From positions 3,224,001 to 3,288,000 of the forward strand of contig NZ_CP059973.1 of NCBI RefSeq assembly GCF_009193295.2: a DNA stretch of 64,000 nucleotides, in the 5' to 3' direction. Position numbers and translations under genes: made by a program. Under the pieces are notes generated by a model. It worked only from the letters and a program-made list of their open reading frames with translations, searched no databases and had not been told where the DNA came from. Source of the DNA: Bacteroides luhongzhouii. Its GTDB lineage: Bacteria; Bacteroidota; Bacteroidia; Bacteroidales; Bacteroidaceae. Position 1 is the stretch's first letter. Every line of letters begins with the position of its first letter. Below, piece by piece: positions 25,994-34,637 of the stretch.

Positions 25994-26953
25994 ATGCAAA
26001 TGATGAACAGAAATGGATTTAGCCGGTGTGCGGAATTCTACATCGGTCGTTTGCGGAAGGAGGGGAGACATTCTACTGCGCATGTCTACAAGAACGCGCT
26101 CTTCTCTTTCAGCAAATATTGCGGCACGTCTAACGTGTCGTTCAGACAGGTCACCCGTGAGCGTTTACGGCGTTACGGTCAGTATCTTTATGAGTGTGGC
26201 TTGAAGCCCAATACGATTTCTACGTATATGCGTATGCTTCGTAGTATCTATAACCGTGGAGTGGAAGCGGGCAGTGCGCCTTATGTTCCGCGACTGTTTC
26301 ATGATGTCTATACAGGTGTGGATGTCCGCCAGAAAAAGGCTTTGCCTGCTACGGAATTGCATAAGCTTCTGTATGAGGATCCTAAATCGGAACGCTTACG
26401 TCGTACGCAAGCTATTGCTGCCCTGATGTTCCAATTTTGTGGAATGTCGTTCGCTGATTTAGCCCACCTGGAGAAATCGGCACTCGATCAGAACGTGTTG
26501 CGATACAACCGTATCAAGACCAAAACCCCGATGAGCGTGGAAGTGTTGAATACTGCAAAGGAAATGATTAACCAGCTCCGTAGCAAGGAAGATTCTCATC
26601 CTGACTGTCCGGATTATCTGTTTGATATTCTTCGTGGGGATAAAAAACGGACGGATGAAGGAGGTTATCGGGAATATCAGTCCGCTCTCCGTCGATTTAA
26701 TAATTCTCTGAAGGACTTGGCAAGAGCTTTGCATTTGCAATCTCCTGTCACTTCCTATACGCTTCGTCATTCTTGGGCAACGACTGCGAAGTATCGGGGA
26801 GTCTCCATTGAAATGATTAGTGAATCATTGGGGCACAAATCTATAAAAACGACACAAATCTACTTGAAAGGCTTTGGACTAAAAGAACGTACAGAGGTAA
26901 ATAAAGGGAATTTATCTTACGTTAGAAACTGCTGTGTAGGTGGTGTGAAATAG
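25994..26953 (+). CDS. Tyrosine site-specific recombinase (likely capsule promoter invertase)
   Basis: Predicted to invert the adjacent promoter segment. About 319 residues with an N-terminal SAM-like core-binding domain (about 8-100) and a catalytic domain (about 115-305). Visible active-site parts: Lys in KTKTP, the H-x-x-R box in YTLRHSWAT, His in LGHKSIKTT and the nucleophile Tyr in QIYLKG. The position of the first catalytic Arg reads GMSFADL with Ser instead of Arg, as reported for IntDOT-type Bacteroides recombinases. The preceding GTG at 25991 is possible as start, but ATG follows at once. The gene ends 34 bases before the left inverted repeat. Confidence 0.9.
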   Translation: MQMMNRNGFSRCAEFYIGRLRKEGRHSTAHVYKNALFSFSKYCGTSNVSFRQVTRERLRRYGQYLYECGLKPNTISTYMRMLRSIYNRGVEAGSAPYVPRLFHDVYTGVDVRQKKALPATELHKLLYEDPKSERLRRTQAIAALMFQFCGMSFADLAHLEKSALDQNVLRYNRIKTKTPMSVEVLNTAKEMINQLRSKEDSHPDCPDYLFDILRGDKKRTDEGGYREYQSALRRFNNSLKDLARALHLQSPVTSYTLRHSWATTAKYRGVSIEMISESLGHKSIKTTQIYLKGFGLKERTEVNKGNLSYVRNCCVGGVK

Positions 26954-26987
26954 TAAAATGCTAATAATCAGAATTAAACTATGTGTA

Positions 26988-27275
26988 TTACTTCTTAGGT
27001 AACGGAATTAAATTTGACGCAAAGATAGACAAAAACACGAATAGAAAGCAAATATTCCTCCACTTTTTTTCGTTTTATCTGAAACATAGAGCAAAAAACT
27101 ATCCGAACATGAAATAACCTTATTTCCATGCTCTATACTTTTTATTGCCTAATCTCTAGATTTTTCCCGTTGAGTATTAGGCCTTTCCACATTCTACGCC
27201 TTTGTCATGTGCGTGATTTCTATTTTCATCATAATGTACGTTTCGTGTATGTGTTATCCGTTACCTAAGAAGTAA
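26988..27275. repeat. Invertible capsule promoter segment with 19-bp inverted repeats
   Basis: Perfect 19-bp inverted repeats (left 26988-27006, TTACTTCTTAGGTAACGGA; right 27257-27275) enclose 250 bases without a gene. The right site is itself symmetrical, with arms CCGTTAC and GTAACGG around a 7-bp spacer CTAAGAA (27258-27278), the usual shape of a tyrosine recombinase crossover site. The segment lies between the recombinase and the first capsule gene, exactly where Bacteroides capsule loci carry their on/off switch. Confidence 0.9.
27020..27052 (-). promoter_or_regulatory. Capsule promoter, oriented away from the operon (OFF)
   Basis: On the minus strand TTTG (27049-27052) is followed after 21 bases by TATCTTTG (27020-27027), a good Bacteroides -33/-7 pair. 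As assembled it fires leftward, into the end of the recombinase gene. After inversion the -7 box would fall at 27236-27243, placing transcription start about 50 bases before the upxY start codon. Confidence 0.75.
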
Positions 27276-27299
27276 CGGAATAACATGGGGTAAAAAAAT

Positions 27300-27896
27300 A
27301 TGATTTTAACGAAACCAAAATCAGTAAATGCCGGGCCTATTAGTGGGACAGGGGAAGGCGTAGCACACTCAAAACGCTGGTATGTAGCACTCGTTCGAAT
27401 GCATCACGAGAAGAAAGTATCCGAGCGTTTGTCTAAGATGGGAATTGATTCATTTGTTCCCGTTCAGCAACAGATCCATCAATGGAGCGACCGTCGAAAG
27501 ATGGTTGATACAGTCTTGCTTCCCATGATGGTTTTTGTTCATGTCAATCCAAAAGAGCGTATGGAAGTCCTGAGCTTCTCCACTGTCAGCCGTTATATGG
27601 TGATGCGTGGTGAAAGCACTCCTGCCGTTATTCCTGACGAGCAGATGGCTCGTTTCCGTTTCATGCTCGATTATTCCGAAGAAGCAGTCTGTATGAATGA
27701 TACTCCACTGGCGCGTGGTGAGAAAGTTCGTGTGATTAAAGGTCCTTTGAGTGGCCTTGTCGGCGAACTCGTGACTGTCGGGGGGAAGAGTAAGATTGCC
27801 GTTCGTTTAAATATGCTTGGCTGTGCTTGTGTAGATATGCCAATCGGTTATGTAGAACCCACAAAGATTAGTAATGACGATACAAAAAAACTTTAA
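27300..27896 (+). CDS. upxY: UpxY family capsule transcription antiterminator (NusG paralogue)
   Basis: Lets RNA polymerase read through the long capsule operon. The 198-residue protein has a NusG-type N-terminal domain (about 25-125, starting RWYVALVRMHHEKKVSERL) and a KOW motif domain (about 140-195, RVIKGPLSGLVGELV). This is the usual first gene of Bacteroides capsule loci, transcribed from the invertible promoter. In many loci a upxZ gene follows, whose product inhibits UpxY of other loci; none is present here, and the exporter gene begins inside the last 23 bases of upxY. Confidence 0.92.
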   Translation: MILTKPKSVNAGPISGTGEGVAHSKRWYVALVRMHHEKKVSERLSKMGIDSFVPVQQQIHQWSDRRKMVDTVLLPMMVFVHVNPKERMEVLSFSTVSRYMVMRGESTPAVIPDEQMARFRFMLDYSEEAVCMNDTPLARGEKVRVIKGPLSGLVGELVTVGGKSKIAVRLNMLGCACVDMPIGYVEPTKISNDDTKKL

Positions 27897-30288
27897 CGTA
27901 TTTCTATTCATTCTACTGTTAGGAGTTTTTTCTCCTTTGATGGCTCAAACTATGAGCGATTCTCAAGTATTGGAGTATGTCAAAGAGGGGATTAGACAAG
28001 GGAAAGAACAAAAACAATTAGCCTCAGAACTTGCACGTAAGGGCGTGACCAAGGAACAGGCTATGCGTGTGAAGCAGCTTTATGAGCAGCAGAACAACGT
28101 CAATGCTTCTACTGCAACGGGTACTGATGTCAATGAATCACGCCTTCGTGAGGAAATGAAGGAGAACACTTCCGATATGCTGGAAGACCATCCGAGCACC
28201 CAAGATCTTGCACGTGGCAATCAGGTTTTCGGACGTAACATCTTCAATACTCGTAACCTGACTTTTGAACCCAGTGTCAACATCGCCACCCCTTTAAATT
28301 ACCGTCTCGGTCCGGGTGACGAAGTTATTATCGACATCTGGGGAGCCAGTCAGAACACTATCCGCCAACAGATTTCTCCTGATGGCACGATCAACATTCA
28401 GAAAATAGGTCCCGTCAACCTGAACGGCCTGACTATTGCTGAAGCCAATGACTATCTCAAAAAAACATTGAACAAGATATATAATGGTCTTAATAATACG
28501 AATGACCCTACTTCTGACATCCGTCTGACTTTGGGCAGCATCCGTACTATTCAGATTAATGTAATGGGTGAAGTAGTCCAGCCGGGTACTTACTCTCTGT
28601 CATCCTTTTCTACTGTGTTCCATGCGCTTTACCGTGCCGGTGGAGTCAGTGACATAGGAAGCCTTCGTAATGTGCAGCTGGTACGTAACGGTAAAAATAT
28701 CGCCACAATTGACGTCTACCAATTTATCATGAAAGGAAACATTCAGGATGATGTTCGTCTGCAAGAAGGCGATGTTGTGATTGTTCCCGCTTATGACATA
28801 TTGGTAAAGATCGACGGAAAAGTGAAACGTCCGATGCGCTTCGAAATGAAGAAGGATGAGAACTTATCTACTCTAATCAGTTATGCCGGTGGGTTTGACG
28901 CTGACGCCTATACCCGTTCACTGCGTGTCGTACGCCAGAACGGACAGGAGTATGAAGTGAACACTGTCAAAGACCTCGATTATAGTGTCTATAAAATGCG
29001 GAATGGTGATGTTGTGACCGCCGAGGCTATCCTTAACCGCTTTACTAATAAGCTTGAAATCCGTGGTGCCGTTTACCGTCCCGGTATCTACCAGCTAAAC
29101 GGTAAACTGAATACCGTCCGCGAATTGGTGAACGAAGCCCAAGGCTTGACAGGTGATGCTTTCCTTAACCGTGCTGTCCTTTATCGTCAACGTGAGGACC
29201 TTACTACTGAAGTTATTCCTGTTGACATTAAATCCATCATGGATGGTACTTCTCAAAATATCATCCTGACGAAAAACGACATTCTTTATATTCCGAGTAT
29301 CCATGATTTGGAAGATAGGGGAGATGTTGTAATCCACGGCGAAGTGGCCAAACCTGATTCTTATCCTTATGCGGATAATATGACCCTTGAAGATTTGATC
29401 ATTCAGGCAGGTGGATTGCGTGAAGCCGCTTCTGTTGTTCGTGTGGATGTATCTCGTAGAATTAGGAATCCCCGTAGTACAGTGGATAACGATACTATCG
29501 GTCGGACGTATACATTTTCCCTGAAAGAAGGTTTTGTGATAGATGGCACACCGGGTTTCGTACTTCAGCCTTATGATGAGGTTTATGTACGTCGTAGTCC
29601 GGGTTATCAGGCCCAACAGAATGTAGTTGTTGAAGGTGAAATCCTGTTCGGAGGGTCTTATGCCATGACCAGTCGTGAAGAACGTCTTTCAGATTTGATC
29701 AATAAAGCGGGAGGCGCTACGAATTATGCCTATTTACGTGGTGCCAAGTTAACCCGTGTAGCTAATGCAAGTGAAAAGAAACGTATGGGTGATGTAATCC
29801 GCCTAATGAGCAGACAGTTGGGAGAAGCTATGATTGACTCTTTAGGTATCCGTGTAGAAGATTATTTTACAGTTGGAATTGATTTGGAAAAAGCACTGGC
29901 TAATCCTGGTAGTACAGCCGATATTGTCTTGCGTGAGGGTGACGTGATTTCCATTCCGAAGAACAATAATACAGTCACGATCAATGGTGCTGTGATGGTT
30001 CCTAATACAGTTTCTTATATGAAAGGTGAGAATATCGATTATTACTTGAATCAGGCCGGTGGTTATTCTGAGAATGCGAAGAAGAGTAAGAAGTTCATCG
30101 TTTACATGAATGGTCAGGTAACTAAGGTTAAGGGTAGTGGTAAGAAACAGATTGAACCTGGTTGTGAGATAATTGTACCTAGTAAGGCTAAGAAGAAAAC
30201 TAATATAGGTAATATCTTGGGTTATGCTACTACATTTAGTTCATTGGGGATGATGGTGGCATCTATTGCTAATTTAATCAAGAAATAA
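27874..30288 (+). CDS. Wza-like capsular polysaccharide export protein with multiple SLBB domains
   Basis: Outer-membrane or periplasmic export channel component. The 804-residue protein has a signal peptide (1-25, ending SPLMAQ), a helical region, the poly-export motif YRLGPGDEVIIDIWG (about 142-156), and then five or six soluble-ligand-binding beta-grasp (SLBB) repeats, recognisable by recurring INVMGEVVQPGTY, LEIRGAVYRPGIY, VVIHGEVAKPDSY, VVVEGEILFGGSY and VTINGAVMVPNTV. A hydrophobic C-terminal helix follows. It is about twice the length of E. coli Wza, as is normal in Bacteroidetes. Its start overlaps upxY, implying translational coupling. Confidence 0.92.
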   Translation: MTIQKNFNVFLFILLLGVFSPLMAQTMSDSQVLEYVKEGIRQGKEQKQLASELARKGVTKEQAMRVKQLYEQQNNVNASTATGTDVNESRLREEMKENTSDMLEDHPSTQDLARGNQVFGRNIFNTRNLTFEPSVNIATPLNYRLGPGDEVIIDIWGASQNTIRQQISPDGTINIQKIGPVNLNGLTIAEANDYLKKTLNKIYNGLNNTNDPTSDIRLTLGSIRTIQINVMGEVVQPGTYSLSSFSTVFHALYRAGGVSDIGSLRNVQLVRNGKNIATIDVYQFIMKGNIQDDVRLQEGDVVIVPAYDILVKIDGKVKRPMRFEMKKDENLSTLISYAGGFDADAYTRSLRVVRQNGQEYEVNTVKDLDYSVYKMRNGDVVTAEAILNRFTNKLEIRGAVYRPGIYQLNGKLNTVRELVNEAQGLTGDAFLNRAVLYRQREDLTTEVIPVDIKSIMDGTSQNIILTKNDILYIPSIHDLEDRGDVVIHGEVAKPDSYPYADNMTLEDLIIQAGGLREAASVVRVDVSRRIRNPRSTVDNDTIGRTYTFSLKEGFVIDGTPGFVLQPYDEVYVRRSPGYQAQQNVVVEGEILFGGSYAMTSREERLSDLINKAGGATNYAYLRGAKLTRVANASEKKRMGDVIRLMSRQLGEAMIDSLGIRVEDYFTVGIDLEKALANPGSTADIVLREGDVISIPKNNNTVTINGAVMVPNTVSYMKGENIDYYLNQAGGYSENAKKSKKFIVYMNGQVTKVKGSGKKQIEPGCEIIVPSKAKKKTNIGNILGYATTFSSLGMMVASIANLIKK

Positions 30289-30303
30289 CGAATACCTTTA
30301 TTT

Positions 30304-31437
30304 ATGTCTACTTTGATGGAACAAGCATCTGAAAAGGAAACAAAACAGTTGCATAATAATCACAATGATGAGGAGATCGAAATTGATTTGATGGATCTTT
30401 TTCGTAAGGTTATAGGTATTCGTAAGAAAATCTATAAAGCTGCCGGTATTGGACTGATAATTGGTGTTATTGTTGCAATAAGTATCCCTAAGCAGTATAC
30501 GGTTGAAGTTACCCTTTCTCCGGAAATGGGTAATAACAAAGGTGGTGGTTTATCCGGTTTGGCTGCTTCCTTTTTAGGAAGTGGAGTTTCTATGGGAGAT
30601 GGTACTGATGCCTTGAATGCTTCCTTATCTGCTGATATTGCCTCTTCTACTCCTTTTTTACTGGAGCTTTCCGCAATGGATATACCGGTAACAAAGAATA
30701 AAGTCATGACATTGAACACCTATTTAGATGAAGAAACATCTCCCTGGTGGAGTTATGTAATCGGGTTTCCTGGAATGCTAATTGGTGGGGTAAAGTCTTT
30801 GTTTACTGAGGAAGGTGAAATTACATCTTTTGATAAAACAAGTCAGGGCGCAATTGAGCTTTCAAAGAAAGATTTGAGGAAAATTGAGACTCTGAAGAAA
30901 ATGATAACTGCTTCTGTGGATAAGAAAACCTCAATGATTTCCGTTACTGCAACTTTTCAGAATCCTAAGGTTGCTGCAGCCGTAGCCGACTCTGTAGTTA
31001 AGAAGTTGCAGGAATATATAATAGACTATCGTACTTTCAAGGCGAAAGAAGATTGTATTTATTTGGAGAAACTTTTCAAAGAACGTCAGCAAGAATATTA
31101 TGCAGCTCAGAAGAAATACGCAGACTATCTGGATTCTCATGATAATATAATTTTGCAGAGCGTTCGTGCCGAACAGGAACGCTTGCAGAATGATATGAGC
31201 CTTGCTTACCAGGTATACAGTCAGGTTGCCGGTCAGCTTCAGATTGCCAGAGCTAAAGTTCAGGAGGAGAAACCTGTATTTGCCATTGTAGAGCCTGCTG
31301 TTGTACCATTATATCCTTCGGGAACCAGTAGGAAAGTATATGTTTTAGCTTTTATTTTCCTATCAGTTTGTATTGTTATCTCTTGGAATCTATTCGGAAA
31401 AGATTTTCTGAATAAGTTCAAAGAAGTATGTGCCTAA
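30304..31437 (+). CDS. Wzz-type chain-length determinant protein
   Basis: Inner-membrane polysaccharide co-polymerase that sets capsule chain length with Wzy. The 377 residues include a cytoplasmic N terminus (EIDLMDLFRKV), a first transmembrane helix (about 43-62), a large periplasmic domain with an extended coiled-coil region (about 230-310) and a second transmembrane helix (about 346-366) preceded by EPAVVPLYPSGTSRK, the proline-containing Wzz motif. There is no C-terminal tyrosine kinase domain. It follows the exporter gene by 15 bases. Confidence 0.9.
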   Translation: MSTLMEQASEKETKQLHNNHNDEEIEIDLMDLFRKVIGIRKKIYKAAGIGLIIGVIVAISIPKQYTVEVTLSPEMGNNKGGGLSGLAASFLGSGVSMGDGTDALNASLSADIASSTPFLLELSAMDIPVTKNKVMTLNTYLDEETSPWWSYVIGFPGMLIGGVKSLFTEEGEITSFDKTSQGAIELSKKDLRKIETLKKMITASVDKKTSMISVTATFQNPKVAAAVADSVVKKLQEYIIDYRTFKAKEDCIYLEKLFKERQQEYYAAQKKYADYLDSHDNIILQSVRAEQERLQNDMSLAYQVYSQVAGQLQIARAKVQEEKPVFAIVEPAVVPLYPSGTSRKVYVLAFIFLSVCIVISWNLFGKDFLNKFKEVCA

Positions 31438-31456
31438 AATCAATCTTTAATGTGAT

Positions 31457-32869
31457 ATGGTATCAACCACCAGTCAAATCAATAAATTTATAGAATTTGT
31501 AGCAGTTCTGGGAGATCTGATCATTCTGAACCTGGTATTGTTCTTTCTCCTTTTCTTTTGGGAGGAAGCTTTTGTTTCTTTACCTTTCTCTTGTAGAGTC
31601 TCATGGATGATGACTTCGTTAAGTCTTTGCTATCTGGCCTGTTCGGGCTCCCGTGGGAGGGTTTGGGATAGTCGGGGAATTCGTCCTGACCAACTTGTAT
31701 TGCGCGTGTTGAAAAATATTATAGCTTTTTCCATCTTTTGGGCATGTATCATGACTTTTAGTGGAATCTCTATCTATTCTCCTCTTTTCTTTGTTGCATA
31801 TTTCTCTTTTCTCTTTGTCATCTTAAGTATTTATCGCATTGTTATCCGTCATTTCCTGATAGTCTATTGTGCTAAGGGAAAGCATAGACGTTATGCTGTT
31901 TTTATAGGTGGAGGCAATAATATGCAGGTTTTGTATGAGGAGATGGAAAGTTCTCTGGCGTCTTCTCTATATGAAGTTGTGGGTTATTTTGATATTAAAC
32001 CGAATGATGCTCTTTCTTCGCAATGTTCTTATTTGGGTAATCCTGATGGCTTTTCGGATTTTATGTCTGCACACCCGGGAATCAAACATGTTTTTTGTTC
32101 TCTGTCGATGGAGGAGGGACGTTATAATTTTTCTATTATGAATCATTGTGAAAACCATTTGCTATATTTTCATGGTGTTCCTAATGTTTGCAAAGGTTTT
32201 CCGCGTCGTATTTGGCACAGTATGGTTGGCAATATGCCTATCTTGAATTTGCGTTATGAGCCTTTGGGTAAGATGGAGAACCGTATCTTAAAACGGCTAT
32301 TCGATATTATTTTTTCTAGTCTTTTTCTGGTTATAATTTTTCCTTTTGTTTATCTCATAGTGGGAAGTATTATAAAATTGACTTCTCCCGGTCCTGTATT
32401 CTTTAAGCAAATGCGTACGGGTTTGAATGGTGTGGATTTTGTGTGTTACAAATTCCGTTCTATGAAAGTGAATGATGAAGCCGACAGTAAACAGGCTACG
32501 GCTGATGATCCCCGTAAAACAAGATTTGGAGATTTCCTTCGTCGTTCTAATATTGACGAACTTCCCCAGTTTATCAATGTCTTTAAGGGTGATATGTCGA
32601 TAGTAGGTCCCCGTCCTCACATGTTGGCTCATACGGAGACTTATGCCCGGTTGATTGATAAATATATGGTGCGGCACTTTATAAAACCTGGAGTAACCGG
32701 TTGGGCTCAAACACATGGTTTCCGTGGTGAAACAAGAGAACTTTTACAGATGGAGGAACGTGTTAAGGCTGATATTTGGTATATGGAGCACTGGACAATG
32801 CTGCTTGATATATATATCATTTATAAAACTGTGGCGAATGTGATTGTGGGGGAGAAGAATGCGTATTAA
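31457..32869 (+). CDS. Polyprenyl glycosylphosphotransferase (WcaJ/WbaP type initiating enzyme)
   Basis: Starts each repeat unit by moving a sugar-1-phosphate onto undecaprenyl phosphate. The 470-residue protein has four to five N-terminal membrane helices (about 10-130), a CoA-binding-like Rossmann region (AVFIGGGNNMQ, about 145-240) and the C-terminal bacterial sugar transferase domain: RLFDIIFSS helix, SPGPVFFKQMRTG, YKFRSM, LRRSNIDELPQFINVFKGDMSIVGPRP and FIKPGVTGWAQ. The sugar, often glucose or galactose in this class, cannot be read from sequence. Unusually for many Bacteroides capsules, it is near the 5' end of the operon. Confidence 0.92.
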   Translation: MVSTTSQINKFIEFVAVLGDLIILNLVLFFLLFFWEEAFVSLPFSCRVSWMMTSLSLCYLACSGSRGRVWDSRGIRPDQLVLRVLKNIIAFSIFWACIMTFSGISIYSPLFFVAYFSFLFVILSIYRIVIRHFLIVYCAKGKHRRYAVFIGGGNNMQVLYEEMESSLASSLYEVVGYFDIKPNDALSSQCSYLGNPDGFSDFMSAHPGIKHVFCSLSMEEGRYNFSIMNHCENHLLYFHGVPNVCKGFPRRIWHSMVGNMPILNLRYEPLGKMENRILKRLFDIIFSSLFLVIIFPFVYLIVGSIIKLTSPGPVFFKQMRTGLNGVDFVCYKFRSMKVNDEADSKQATADDPRKTRFGDFLRRSNIDELPQFINVFKGDMSIVGPRPHMLAHTETYARLIDKYMVRHFIKPGVTGWAQTHGFRGETRELLQMEERVKADIWYMEHWTMLLDIYIIYKTVANVIVGEKNAY

Positions 32870-32927
32870 GAAGGTTGAAATATAGTATTGCTAGTTTTTT
32901 TAATTATAATAATATCACAAGCTTAAC

Positions 32928-33680
32928 ATGAAACCGTTTTTTATAGCAGGTCCTTGTGTCATTGAATCAATGGATGTACTACAAGAGGTAGCGGAAGAAT
33001 TATTGCGGATACGTAAAAAGTATCAAGTACAAATTATTTTCAAATCATCTTTTGATAAAGCTAACAGGACATCTATTCATTCTTTTCGTGGTCCTGGGTT
33101 AGATAAAGGATTACAAATGCTTTCTGATATAAAGTCAAAATATGAATTGGAATTATTGACAGATATTCATGAGTCTTATCAAGCTATCCCTTGTGGAGAA
33201 GTGGTGGATGTATTGCAGATACCTGCTTTTCTTTGTCGTCAAACAGACTTGCTTATTGCTGCTGCAAAGACCGGAAAAATTGTAAATATAAAGAAGGCGC
33301 AATTCCTTTCTGGAGATGATATGCAGTATCCTGTGCAGAAGGTTCGTGAATCAGGAAATGATAATGTATGGTTAACAGAACGAGGTAATACTTACGGATA
33401 CAATAACCTTGCAGTGGACTTTAGAAATATTTCGGATATGAAAAAGTATACCGATGCGGTTGTTATGGACTGTACTCATTCTGTGCAGCGTCCTGGTGCT
33501 GCTGGCGGTAAGACGGGAGGAAATAGAGAATTTGTGCCAGCTATGGCATTGGCAGCAAAGGCATTTGGAGCCGATGGTTATTTCTTTGAGGTTCATCCTG
33601 ATCCTGAAAAAGCATTGAGTGATGGACCCAATATGCTTTATTTGGAAGATTTTGAAAATGTAGTTCGGTCATTATTATGA
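32928..33680 (+). CDS. kdsA: 3-deoxy-8-phosphooctulonate (Kdo-8-P) synthase
   Basis: Condenses arabinose-5-phosphate with phosphoenolpyruvate to Kdo-8-phosphate. The 250-residue TIM barrel carries FKSSFDKANRTS, FRGPGLDKGL, LTDIHE, KKAQFLSGDDM, ERGNTYGYNNL and DCTHSVQRPG. Residue Cys10 in AGPCVIES is the position that separates metal-dependent enzymes (Cys) from metal-independent ones (Asn), so this should be the metal-dependent class. It lies in the capsule operon and overlaps the next gene by 4 bases, so it is probably dedicated to capsule sugar supply. Confidence 0.95.
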   Translation: MKPFFIAGPCVIESMDVLQEVAEELLRIRKKYQVQIIFKSSFDKANRTSIHSFRGPGLDKGLQMLSDIKSKYELELLTDIHESYQAIPCGEVVDVLQIPAFLCRQTDLLIAAAKTGKIVNIKKAQFLSGDDMQYPVQKVRESGNDNVWLTERGNTYGYNNLAVDFRNISDMKKYTDAVVMDCTHSVQRPGAAGGKTGGNREFVPAMALAAKAFGADGYFFEVHPDPEKALSDGPNMLYLEDFENVVRSLL

Positions 33681-34624
33681 ATAATATAAACCAGTATGCC
33701 GTTAAATGCTTTCAAGATGAGGCACAGGCAATATTAGACTTAATACCTCAACTAACAGACGATTTTTCTAGGTCTATAGACTTGATATACAATTGTCGTG
33801 GTCGTTTTATTATAACTGGAGTAGGAAAATCTGGGCATATTGGAGCTAAGATTGCAGCTACTCTTGCCAGTACAGGGACACCTTCTTTCTTTGTCAATCC
33901 TTTAGATGCGTATCACGGTGATCTTGGTATGTTTACTTCCGATGATGTTGTAATGGCGATTTCATATTCAGGTAATACTGATGAATTACTTCGTTTTATT
34001 CCATTATTATTAGAAAGACGTATTCCTATTATAGGAATGTCCGGAAATCCAAATTCTTTATTAGCTCAATATTCAAATTATCATTTGAACATTTCAGTAA
34101 ATCATGAAGCTTGTCCTCTAAATCTAGCTCCAACTTCCTCGACTACAGCTACTTTGGCTATGGGTGATGCCATTGCATGCGCTTTGATGAGAATTCGTCA
34201 TTTTAAAACTTCAGATTTCGCGCAGTTTCATCCAGGGGGTAGCTTGGGAAAGAGATTGTTATCTAAAGTTAAAGATTATATGGTGTCTACTAATCTTCCT
34301 ATTGTTTCTCTTGAGAGTAAAGTAAGTGATACAATAATTGAAATTAGCAAGACTAAACAAGGAATAGCAGTTGCCATTCATGATAATAAAGTGGTAGGAG
34401 TTGTAACTGATGGTGATGTTCGTCGTGCTATGCAAGATAAAAAAGATATTTTCTTTTCATTAACTGTGAAAGAGATAATGAGTTGGAATCCTAAGACCAT
34501 TACAGAGACAGCTAAACTATCGGAAGCAGAGGATTTGATGAGAAAGCATAATATACATTCTTTGATAGTTATTGATGAGAATAATCAGCTTTCGGGTATT
34601 ATTGATGCTTTTTCTTGTTTATAA
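33677..34624 (+). CDS. kdsD: D-arabinose-5-phosphate isomerase, KdsD/KpsF family
   Basis: Converts ribulose-5-phosphate to arabinose-5-phosphate, the substrate of the enzyme encoded just upstream. The 315 residues consist of a sugar isomerase (SIS) domain with GVGKSGHIGAKIAATLASTGTP and SYSGNTDELL, the SSTTATLAMGDA and FHPGGSLGKRL motifs, and a C-terminal pair of CBS domains (about 210-315). The start codon overlaps the kdsA stop (ATGA). Together with the next gene it forms a three-gene ulosonic acid module. Confidence 0.95.
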   Translation: MNNINQYAVKCFQDEAQAILDLIPQLTDDFSRSIDLIYNCRGRFIITGVGKSGHIGAKIAATLASTGTPSFFVNPLDAYHGDLGMFTSDDVVMAISYSGNTDELLRFIPLLLERRIPIIGMSGNPNSLLAQYSNYHLNISVNHEACPLNLAPTSSTTATLAMGDAIACALMRIRHFKTSDFAQFHPGGSLGKRLLSKVKDYMVSTNLPIVSLESKVSDTIIEISKTKQGIAVAIHDNKVVGVVTDGDVRRAMQDKKDIFFSLTVKEIMSWNPKTITETAKLSEAEDLMRKHNIHSLIVIDENNQLSGIIDAFSCL

Positions 34625-34637
34625 AATGTATTCAAAT

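Noticed and set aside
27160..27240. A rightward promoter inside the invertible segment (TTTG near 27201 and TATTTTCA)
   Set aside because: The -7 candidate departs from TAnnTTTG at its conserved end and spacing is short, whereas the leftward promoter matches both boxes.
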